From Deltaproteobacteria bacterium (GTDB taxonomy: Bacteria; Desulfobacterota; DSM-4660; Desulfatiglandales; HGW-15): a DNA stretch of 5,284 nt. Where the stretch lies: positions 1 through 5,284 of the forward strand of contig JAHECH010000366.1 in the NCBI GenBank assembly GCA_024641835.1, given 5' to 3'. The position numbers and the translations under genes were made by a program. The notes below the pieces were generated by a model. It saw only the letters and a list, made by a program, of their open reading frames with translations, had not been told where the DNA came from and ran no database searches. Positions 1-5,176 of this stretch are shown here, piece by piece. The first letter of the stretch is position 1. The number at the start of each line of letters is the position of its first letter.

Positions 1-2300
1 TCCAGGAAGAAACGGTGCGTGTGAAGCACATCCCGGTAGGAAACTCCCAGGAGATCATACTCTGAGTCCGGAGGCAGCTCTGTGTAGATCACTGAAGGGA
101 AATAACTGATGAGGGGTGTGTAGTAATCCCAGTTCATGTGAATCCCGATCTTTTCAAAAATCTTCTTGATCTTGGGTTTGTTTTGCGCCACGGTCTCAAA
201 AAACATCGGAATCCTGGCGTTTATGAAGTAGCGCCAGTATGCCTCTTCGGGCTTCTTCTCCCATGTAATGAAACCGTTTTCCTCGAACCAACCAAGACCA
301 CGGTTTTCTCCAAAGTAGAATCGCAATACCCTGTCCGTGAATTTTTTCGCCGTGATTTTTTCATCCGGACCTACGATAACGGGCTTTGCATCCTTTATTT
401 CCCTCTGCTCCCATGTGCTCGATTTGTTGGAAAAGTAGTTTTCCAGGAAAGTGTTATACTTCTGTCTGATCCCAATTCGGTCCGCTAACTCAAAGTATAT
501 ATCCAGAGTATCTTTATATTCCCATTTGGGTTCATAGGTCGGCATTCTCACGTGAAAAGACCACTTCTGCATCCCAATGGGGTAATTAAAGAAAAAGCCG
601 ATCGACGATGCCACATCATGGCTTTCGTATGCGTGAACATCGGGCAAAACAATGTCGGCGAACCCTTCCGTGGTCTCGTTGTGCACGGTATTGATGGAAA
701 ACATGAAAGGTATTTTCTTGAGAAGATTATGGGCGGTCTTTGAATTGCCTATGTTCATGACCACGTTACCGCCGTACATCCCAAAGACTTCTATTTCATA
801 GGGGCGGCCGATTCTTGTCCATATCTCATCAAAGTCATCGGTGTAAGGATAGGGGTTCATGCTGGAATCGGCCATCACGTCAAGAAGATTGACCATGCCC
901 GGCCCTTCGACGTCGTGCGGAGGCCAGGGCGTCCTGGTATGCCAGAAACCCGGCGTCAGCATGCCGTCAACACTCGCATAAGGTTCGAATCGGGGACGCC
1001 CCGTCTCGGGATGGCCAAAGCTCCTCACTGTCCCTGATCCGACAATACCTCCGGGAACATCCTGGTTCCCCATCAGGACATTCAACAAATTCATCGCCAG
1101 GTATTGGTGGAACGCATTTTGGTGAGTCTGGACCCCTTTGTATCCCACAACACAGGCTGGCCTGTAAGGGAACTTCCTGCCGCCGATGTCTATGGTGCTC
1201 CCGATTTTCGCTGCCTCTACCAGTTCCTCTGCCAGCCGGCTGATCCTCTTCGCAGGCACTGTGCTGATCTCTGAGGCCCAGACAGGGTCGTATTGTTTGA
1301 TCACCTGTTTCCACAAGTGGAAACCTGGATGACATTTGACTCCGTCGATCGAATACTCTCCTTCCAAGGCTGGCTGGGTCAAAGTTGGATCATCATAGAC
1401 TTTTGCCCGCTGATCCCTTTCATCCCAAATCTGGGGCTTCCCGCTCTCTTTGTCCCTGACGAATAGGAGGTCAGGGCCTACGAGGTAAACGCCGTTTGTC
1501 TTATGCCTGATATATTCCCTGTCGTAGATCCCGATGTCATGGACAATGAGTCTCGCCATCGCAAGAAATACGGCGATATCCGTGGCCGGCAAAACAGGAA
1601 TCCACTCATCTGCGTCCGCGGCTGCCTTAAATCCGATGGGATCCATCACGATGGTTCTCATGCCCCTGTCCCTTGCTTCGGCTGCTAAGCGCATGGATGT
1701 GGCGGCCATGCGACCTCCACCATGTCCTTCATTGCCTCCGCAGCGAATCACAAGATTGCTGTACTTATAGTCGGGCAGGATGTCCCAGGCAGCGTGCATG
1801 AGAGCACCGGCATGGTGGGCCGCAGCACCGCACTGTGATCCCACACCGCCAAAAGCCTGATTACGGCTCCCACAGCAAATGCAGAAACCGCTATGGTAGA
1901 TGGTCGCCTTGAAAGCGGTTCCCGGCCCTGGAGTAAAAGACCACACAAATTTCCTCGGGTCAGTCTTGATGACAGCTTTCAGTTTCTCAGCTATGGTATC
2001 AAGAGCTTCATCCCAGGAAATTCTCTCCCATCCCGGGTTCTCATAGAGGCCTTTTTTCGGGTTCGTTCTTTTTACAGGGTAATTGATACGATTCGGATCG
2101 TGAAGATCCATGATGGTGGCAACCCCTTTCCCGCACAGGCCGCCCTGCCCGCCCAGGTCGCTCTCGGGGACGCCCTCCACAGCCACGGGGATGCCGTCAA
2201 CTACCCTGATCTTGACACCGCAAAGGTTGTAGCATCCGGAACAGATGGTATACGCCCAGTATTCCTTCTTTTCTTCGGCCGCACTAGACTTGTTTTTCAT
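1..2300 (-). CDS. Molybdopterin/[4Fe-4S] oxidoreductase catalytic subunit, DMSO reductase superfamily (C-terminus beyond left edge)
   Basis: Reading the minus strand from the ATG at 2300 gives 766 codons without a stop, and the frame leaves the window open. Seen: a [4Fe-4S] motif near the N-terminus with cysteines at residues 20, 23, 27 and 56, the last followed by a G-K pair as in this superfamily; a WERISWDEAL motif at 91-100; a GSRN segment at 144-147, followed by Cys157 in the place where the Mo/W-ligating residue of the family normally sits; MDP at 219-221; and TEGFADIVLPD at 544-554, the usual ADxVLP signature. The visible end (about 748-766) looks like the start of the C-terminal molybdopterin-dinucleotide-binding domain, so perhaps 100-200 residues are missing. 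Family knowledge: bis-MGD enzymes of this kind include polysulfide/thiosulfate reductases and acetylene hydratase. The N-terminus has no twin-arginine signal, so a cytoplasmic enzyme is inferred. It probably works with the upstream NrfD-like anchor. The substrate cannot be assigned. Confidence 0.95.
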   Translation of the reverse strand, partial: MKNKSSAAEEKKEYWAYTICSGCYNLCGVKIRVVDGIPVAVEGVPESDLGGQGGLCGKGVATIMDLHDPNRINYPVKRTNPKKGLYENPGWERISWDEALDTIAEKLKAVIKTDPRKFVWSFTPGPGTAFKATIYHSGFCICCGSRNQAFGGVGSQCGAAAHHAGALMHAAWDILPDYKYSNLVIRCGGNEGHGGGRMAATSMRLAAEARDRGMRTIVMDPIGFKAAADADEWIPVLPATDIAVFLAMARLIVHDIGIYDREYIRHKTNGVYLVGPDLLFVRDKESGKPQIWDERDQRAKVYDDPTLTQPALEGEYSIDGVKCHPGFHLWKQVIKQYDPVWASEISTVPAKRISRLAEELVEAAKIGSTIDIGGRKFPYRPACVVGYKGVQTHQNAFHQYLAMNLLNVLMGNQDVPGGIVGSGTVRSFGHPETGRPRFEPYASVDGMLTPGFWHTRTPWPPHDVEGPGMVNLLDVMADSSMNPYPYTDDFDEIWTRIGRPYEIEVFGMYGGNVVMNIGNSKTAHNLLKKIPFMFSINTVHNETTEGFADIVLPDVHAYESHDVASSIGFFFNYPIGMQKWSFHVRMPTYEPKWEYKDTLDIYFELADRIGIRQKYNTFLENYFSNKSSTWEQREIKDAKPVIVGPDEKITAKKFTDRVLRFYFGENRGLGWFEENGFITWEKKPEEAYWRYFINARIPMFFETVAQNKPKIKKIFEKIGIHMNWDYYTPLISYFPSVIYTELPPDSEYDLLGVSYRDVLHTHRFFL

Positions 2301-2531
2301 TATCGGTCCTCCTCTGCTCACCCCTCACAGGTTCTCTGTTGGCACCCGGGTTCAGAGAATCCCAGATTCCCAGTCTTGTTTTTAGAACAACAGATGGTAC
2401 CTCTGAAATCAACTCCCGCACCGAACCCGCATGCACCATCCCGCGATGAATAAGATGCGCCGGCGAGTCGTACGAGTGATTTTAAGTCGATGAAAAATGG
2501 CATTTATATGGTTTGCTGAGAAACAATCTCA
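2301..2531 (-). other. 231-base gap between the anchor gene and the molybdoenzyme gene
   Basis: This gap is long for two co-directional genes expected to be cotranscribed. On the minus strand it holds a short inverted repeat right after the anchor stop codon (2517-2531, 5-bp stem TGAGA/TCTCA, 5-base loop), with no adjacent T-run, so it is not a convincing terminator. It also holds a TATAAA hexamer without a matching -35 box, a dyad AAATG-C-CATTT around 2495-2505, a 7-bp inverted repeat TCTGTTG/CAACAGA with widely spaced arms, and a small GAATC/GATTC repeat near 2357-2369. A 61-codon frame (2503-2318) crosses it but lacks a ribosome binding site and resembles nothing I recognise. It may be a leader or a remnant of a lost gene. 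Confidence 0.4.
2308..2313 (-). promoter_or_regulatory. Ribosome binding site of the molybdoenzyme gene
   Basis: A perfect AGGAGG on the minus strand lies 7 bases before the ATG at 2300. An in-frame TGA stop lies a few codons further upstream. Together these fix the start and rule out a longer N-terminus carrying a Tat signal, apart from a GTG seven codons upstream that has no comparable site and would add only a few residues. Confidence 0.85.
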
Positions 2532-3407
2532 TCAGATCACAGGGGAATATAACCCTCCCTTTAAGATGCAATAGCGAACCGTAAGATCACCGATAAGCCC
2601 ACAGAAAATCGCCGTTATAAGGAGAGCAGGTGAAACCTCCGTGATACCCGCATAGAAACTGTACAAGACGACCGTTACCGGAAAAATCAATCCGATGAGA
2701 ACCGAACCGAGATAGAAGTGCATTGACAGGTCCCCGGCGACAATCCGTTTCACGGACATCCAGCCGACAGAGGATGCCGAGGTGATACTCACAAGATAGA
2801 GAACAAGAATGAGCGCAAAACTGGGCAAAAGCACATGAATCCATGGTTCAATTTGTTCTAGGGGCGCCCCGGTCAAAAGGCGGATACCAAGAAGGATTTC
2901 GGATCCGCTCCACAGGCCTGAAACGACGTAACTGATGGGAAGCAGTCCCGTGTTCCATAGCGGTATGGCCCTCACATAGCTCATCAGCATGCCAGCATAG
3001 ATGGCAACCAGAATGCAAAGAGATCCCATGATGACCTTGAGTACCAAGAAATCCCTGCTTGGCTGAAGATAACAAAGTACAAGATACAGAGATCCAAAGA
3101 GGCCGAACGCGCTGAGGGATATTACTCCTCTTGATATCCATGAAGTCTGAGGCTTCAAGACAGCGCGGAAAGCTCTAAACGGATGGCCCATGTGCACCAT
3201 GAAGCACCCACCCCCGAGAAGAAGGCACACAAGCCAGCCCAAGAGCATTCCTAGGGGGTCTTTGAAAAAAAGAGAGACAAAGTACAGCCCAGCACCAGTT
3301 TCAGTGAAAAAGAGAGCCAGCCATATGAATTTCCCTCCCCCTTCGATCCACTCGGCTTGAGGCGTAGGCTTTGTCATCCATTCGTAGCGCATCAAGGCTG
3401 AACCCAC
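2532..3407 (-). CDS. NrfD/DmsC/PsrC-family membrane anchor subunit
   Basis: An integral membrane protein of 291 residues when started at the GTG at 3407. Seen: eight hydrophobic segments at about 27-48, 53-74, 90-113, 122-144, 155-178, 188-209, 230-254 and 258-279. Between helices 2 and 3 there is a MGHPFRAFRAVLKPQTSWISRG segment (73-94, given here by its core HPFRAF and TSWISRG), the hallmark of DmsC/NrfD-type anchors. The C-terminus ends with a KGGLYSPV segment, like the basic-Gly-Tyr-Pro tail of the family. Family knowledge: these subunits exchange electrons between the membrane quinone pool and a molybdenum catalytic subunit through an iron-sulfur subunit. It follows the regulator gene by 93 bases and precedes the molybdoenzyme in the same direction, so it probably anchors that enzyme. 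Quinol oxidation or quinone reduction cannot be decided. A frame extension to a TTG at 3500 is open, but those 31 residues are hydrophilic and lack a ribosome binding site. Confidence 0.9.
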   Translation of the reverse strand: MGSALMRYEWMTKPTPQAEWIEGGGKFIWLALFFTETGAGLYFVSLFFKDPLGMLLGWLVCLLLGGGCFMVHMGHPFRAFRAVLKPQTSWISRGVISLSAFGLFGSLYLVLCYLQPSRDFLVLKVIMGSLCILVAIYAGMLMSYVRAIPLWNTGLLPISYVVSGLWSGSEILLGIRLLTGAPLEQIEPWIHVLLPSFALILVLYLVSITSASSVGWMSVKRIVAGDLSMHFYLGSVLIGLIFPVTVVLYSFYAGITEVSPALLITAIFCGLIGDLTVRYCILKGGLYSPVI

Positions 3408-3413
3408 GGCACC

Positions 3414-3419
3414 CCTCCT
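3414..3419 (-). promoter_or_regulatory. Ribosome binding site that sets a GTG start for the anchor gene
   Basis: Minus-strand AGGAGG (within AAGGAGG) sits 6 bases before the GTG codon at 3405-3407. The next in-frame ATG (3390-3392) would be 21 bases away, and the TTG at 3498-3500 lies upstream of the site. The GTG is therefore the best start, and it leaves about 26 residues before the first membrane helix. Confidence 0.8.
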
Positions 3420-3488
3420 TCCAAGATTATGGTTGTTCAAATCCCGCTTGGTAGAAGAAACACGATGAAGATCATGATTGATAACTGT

Positions 3489-3500
3489 TAGGTGCACCAA
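3489..3500. promoter_or_regulatory. Possible operator: GGTGCACC palindrome at the regulator/anchor junction
   Basis: A perfect 8-bp palindrome GGTGCACC (3491-3498), with one further symmetrical pair after a mismatch, sits directly after the regulator stop codon. The GGT/ACC arms recall FadR-type sites (TGGTnnnACCA) in general form. I see no good promoter next to it, so this is a weak candidate. Confidence 0.25.
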
Positions 3501-4199
3501 TCACTCTTGACCGTTCTGGGCAAAAGCATAACGTTGGATCTCCCCCTTAGAGATCTCCAAGTGTTCGGCTATGGCTTTTTCCACGCCCTCCATGTCTTTT
3601 TCTTTAAGGCGCTCTAGAATGCGGGAGTGACCTTGGATAGCTCTTCGAACCACGTCAGCGCGCATCATGGCCTTTATCCGATAGCGCATCATGTGACGCC
3701 GAAGGAGTTGACAAAGTTCGAGCAACCGCTCACTGCCGCTGGCACGAACCAGAATCTCGTGGAACTCCGCATCAAACTCCACGAAAGAGAGGGGGTTCCC
3801 ATTGTTCAGCTCAATTTCGGTATTCATGATGTTTTGCTGGAGGGCCTGGATCTCTTTAGGCGTAATCCGGTGAATTGCCCAGCGAACGGCAAGGATCTCA
3901 TTGACCGTTCTGATCTGGCAGATCTCTTCGACCTCGCTGAACTCAAGTTTCTTCACACGGTATCCGACGCGGGGAATGGCCTCGAGAAGCCCTTCTTTCT
4001 CCAACAAATGCAGCGCCTCTCGCACAGGCGTTCGCGATGTCTTGATTTTTTTTGCGAGTTGGGTTTCGATAAGGCGCTCTCCAGCCGGAATGTCTCCGTT
4101 CAGGATATAATTCCTGATTACTCCGTAGACCTTTTCTCGGATCGGAAGGCGGTTCGCAATGACCAAGCGAGGCTTTCTCAAGGTGGGTGACCCGCGCAT
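3501..4199 (-). CDS. GntR-family transcriptional regulator, FadR subfamily with FCD effector domain
   Basis: A 232-residue protein, the usual length for the FadR/FCD subfamily. Seen: an N-terminal winged helix-turn-helix at about 18-85, with the typical YILNGDIPAGERLIE start, a TSRTPVREALHLLEKEGLL recognition region at 54-72 and a wing PRVGYRV at 76-82. The C-terminal all-helical FCD domain spans about 92-218 and keeps the four expected metal ligands, Asp143, His147, His191 and His213, so a metal-dependent organic-acid-type effector site is likely (family knowledge). It starts at an ATG at 4199 with only a weak purine-rich stretch (GGCGAG) 7 bases upstream. It is the first gene of the minus-strand operon with the anchor and molybdoenzyme genes and faces the carbonic anhydrase gene across a promoter region. 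Regulation of its own operon is inferred, probably repression relieved by a substrate or intermediate of the molybdoenzyme pathway. The effector cannot be named. Confidence 0.93.
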   Translation of the reverse strand: MRGSPTLRKPRLVIANRLPIREKVYGVIRNYILNGDIPAGERLIETQLAKKIKTSRTPVREALHLLEKEGLLEAIPRVGYRVKKLEFSEVEEICQIRTVNEILAVRWAIHRITPKEIQALQQNIMNTEIELNNGNPLSFVEFDAEFHEILVRASGSERLLELCQLLRRHMMRYRIKAMMRADVVRRAIQGHSRILERLKEKDMEGVEKAIAEHLEISKGEIQRYAFAQNGQE

Positions 4200-4260
4200 C
4201 TATATGCTCGCCAACGGTTCGTTCAACTATCTGACTTTTAAGCGGAATTTACTAGCGAAA

Positions 4261-4272
4261 TGTATACTGTAC
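4261..4272. promoter_or_regulatory. GTATAC-centred element at the predicted transcription start, second candidate operator
   Basis: The core GTATAC (4262-4267) is a perfect 6-bp palindrome within TGTATACTGTAC, followed by a second GTAC (4269-4272). GTATAC-type cores occur in operators of several FCD-subfamily GntR regulators. It overlaps the expected +1 of the regulator transcript, a classic repressor position. The short perfect symmetry makes this tentative. Confidence 0.3.
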
Positions 4273-4275
4273 CCC

Positions 4276-4304
4276 ACTACACCATTTTTGATTAATCATG
4301 TCAA
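4276..4304 (-). promoter_or_regulatory. Predicted sigma-70 promoter of the regulator operon
   Basis: On the minus strand a perfect -35 box TTGACA (4304-4299) is followed after 17 bases by TGTAGT (4281-4276), which matches the -10 consensus at four of six positions. Transcription would start near 4269 and leave a leader of about 70 bases before the regulator ATG at 4199. Confidence 0.6.
4289..4298. promoter_or_regulatory. Perfect 10-bp palindrome in the promoter spacer, candidate operator
   Basis: TGATTAATCA is its own reverse complement and lies immediately next to the TTGACA box, within the -35/-10 spacer. A repressor bound here would block RNA polymerase. The dimeric FCD regulator encoded just downstream is the natural candidate, but this is inferred from position and symmetry only. 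Confidence 0.45.
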
Positions 4305-4395
4305 CAAAAAATTCAAAGGCTTCCCATCTCCTCTCTCTCCTGTCATTATAATTCCTTGGAGCAACTAAAGGCTTTCCCCGGATGAACGGATTCGG

Positions 4396-4407
4396 TCGCA
4401 ATTGCGA
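4396..4407. promoter_or_regulatory. Perfect 12-bp palindrome TCGCAATTGCGA
   Basis: A self-complementary 12-mer in the middle of the divergent region, about 32 bases upstream of the possible plus-strand -35 box. The position suits an activator or shared regulator site for the carbonic anhydrase promoter. Which protein binds it cannot be told from the sequence. Confidence 0.4.
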
Positions 4408-4438
4408 TATTACAGGAAGGATTTTGTCGAAAAACAGC

Positions 4439-4468
4439 TTGGCAAAACGATCGGCCTTTCTTTATGCT
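4439..4468 (+). promoter_or_regulatory. Possible promoter of the carbonic anhydrase gene
   Basis: TTGGCA (4439-4444, five of six to the -35 consensus) is followed after 18 bases by TATGCT (4463-4468, four of six to the -10 consensus). Start of transcription would be near 4475, giving a leader of nearly 90 bases that contains the hairpin at 4515-4539. A moderate match only. Confidence 0.4.
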
Positions 4469-4514
4469 AGGTTGTATTCAGCCGCAGTGCTCCTTACCAT
4501 GGTGTATCGGCAGG

Positions 4515-4539
4515 TGCAGAGCCGAGCGGTGGCTCTGCA
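4515..4539 (+). promoter_or_regulatory. 9-bp perfect hairpin in the carbonic anhydrase leader
   Basis: TGCAGAGCC (4515-4523) and GGCTCTGCA (4531-4539) form a perfect GC-rich stem around a 7-base loop. It ends 8 bases before the purine-rich ribosome binding site. Neither strand has a T-run after it, so it is not an ordinary intrinsic terminator. An mRNA-stabilising 5' structure, a translational control element or a DNA operator are all possible. Confidence 0.55.
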
Positions 4540-4545
4540 AAACTA

Positions 4546-4554
4546 GAGAGGGGG
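4546..4554 (+). promoter_or_regulatory. Ribosome binding site supporting the GTG start of the carbonic anhydrase gene
   Basis: The purine tract GAGAGGGGG ends 7 bases before the GTG at 4562. An in-frame TAG at 4544-4546 excludes a longer protein, and the GTG gives the expected family N-terminus. Confidence 0.7.
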
Positions 4555-4561
4555 AATTGAC

Positions 4562-5089
4562 GTGACGATAAGAACGTTTAATGGCAAGACGCCGGAAATC
4601 GCGGAATCAGCCTTTGTCAGCGAGGCAGCTTATGTTGTGGGTGATGTGGAGATTGGTGAAGGCTCAAGCATCTGGCCAGGAGCCGTCATCAGGGGGGATC
4701 TCGGCAAGATCAGGATAGGCCGCAATACTGCTGTGGAAGACAATTGTGTGATCCATTCCGGTACGCCTTCAGCGGCTACAGGAGATGTGACCATTGGAGA
4801 CCGGGTCGTTATCGGTCACGGAGCTGTTCTCCATTGCCGCAGTATTGGGAATAAAGTTCTTATCGGCATGAATGCCATTATCCTTCATGATGCGGAAATC
4901 GGAAACAACTGTGTTATCGCCGCTGGATCCTTGGTCGGACAGGGAGCCAAGATTCCCGACAGTTCTTTTGTCGCCGGCATTCCGGGAAGAATCGAAGGAG
5001 AACCCACGGAACGTCAATTGTCGTGGACCCGGGAAGGTCTTGATGGATACCTTCAATTGATGGAGGCTTACAGAAAACAGGGGTTGTGA
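4562..5089 (+). CDS. Gamma-class carbonic anhydrase family protein (CamH/YrdA-like)
   Basis: A complete 175-residue protein beginning with GTG, the normal length for short CamH-type members. Seen: hexapeptide repeats of a left-handed beta-helix from about 18 to 140 (for example VVGDVEIGEGSSIW and VTIGDRVVIGHGAVL), the VIRGD motif at 42-46, and three zinc-ligand histidines at 65 (VIH), 86 (GHG) and 91 (LHC), then a C-terminal helix at about 148-172. Family knowledge: these proteins form trimers with metal at subunit interfaces and may hydrate CO2, although many CamH proteins show little or no measured activity. The acidic loop of the archaeal Cam enzyme is absent. The position that is usually Gln in the N-x-Q-D segment is Glu59 here, so catalysis is uncertain. 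It is cytoplasmic (no signal peptide). It lies divergent from the regulator operon and 87 bases before the next gene, with no terminator between, so cotranscription with that gene is likely. Confidence 0.95.
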   Translation: MTIRTFNGKTPEIAESAFVSEAAYVVGDVEIGEGSSIWPGAVIRGDLGKIRIGRNTAVEDNCVIHSGTPSAATGDVTIGDRVVIGHGAVLHCRSIGNKVLIGMNAIILHDAEIGNNCVIAAGSLVGQGAKIPDSSFVAGIPGRIEGEPTERQLSWTREGLDGYLQLMEAYRKQGL

Positions 5090-5163
5090 TTCATGTTAGC
5101 TCGATTTCAATCTTGAAAATGAAGCGGTGGAAAAGCAAGTGGGCTAGGGGCTGAGAGCGGGGG

Positions 5164-5169
5164 AGGAGG
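5164..5169 (+). promoter_or_regulatory. Ribosome binding site of the right-edge gene
   Basis: A perfect AGGAGG lies 7 bases before the ATG at 5177 and supports the start of the truncated gene. The preceding 75 bases after the carbonic anhydrase stop show no hairpin or promoter that I can support. Confidence 0.8.
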
Positions 5170-5176
5170 TACGGCG

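Larger units (their letters stand above)
4200..4561. other. Divergent intergenic region between regulator operon and carbonic anhydrase gene
   Basis: 362 bases with no convincing gene. The short frame that crosses the regulator end (plus strand, from 4159) is a chance opening. The region is AT-rich on the regulator side and contains, from left to right: a GTATAC core near the predicted regulator start of transcription; a -10/-35 pair for the minus strand; a TGATTAATCA palindrome in its spacer; a 12-bp palindrome TCGCAATTGCGA; a possible plus-strand promoter; and a 9-bp hairpin before the plus-strand gene. Confidence 0.7.

Noticed and set aside
138..2453. Several plus-strand open frames (138-488, 552-743, 1503-1770, 1893-2453) and minus-strand frames (967-1335, 1748-1948) in the left part
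   Set aside because: All lie inside or largely over the continuous minus-strand molybdoenzyme frame, have no family features, and are shadows of its codons.
2318..2503. 61-codon minus-strand frame with five cysteines between the anchor and molybdoenzyme genes, considered as a small iron-sulfur subunit
   Set aside because: No ribosome binding site, no ferredoxin-type CxxCxxC spacing and no recognisable similarity; too short for the four-cluster subunit.
2517..2531. Possible intrinsic terminator after the anchor gene
   Set aside because: Only a 5-bp A/T-containing stem with no following T-run, so termination is not supported.
3627..4190. 187-codon plus-strand frame opposite the regulator gene
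   Set aside because: It is antisense to a clear GntR/FCD protein with intact motifs and shows no domain features of its own.
4439..4470. Sigma-54 (-24/-12) promoter before the carbonic anhydrase gene
   Set aside because: TGGCA is present but the TTGC element at the required spacing is missing; a sigma-70 type match is better.
4501..4550. The hairpin region looked briefly like part of a tRNA (stem followed by GCAAAAC)
   Set aside because: No acceptor stem, no T-arm GGTTCRA sequence and no cloverleaf can be formed around it.
4769..5060. Antisense 95-codon frame and plus-strand 62-codon frame inside the carbonic anhydrase gene
   Set aside because: Both overlap a complete, well-conserved gene in another frame and carry no recognisable features.
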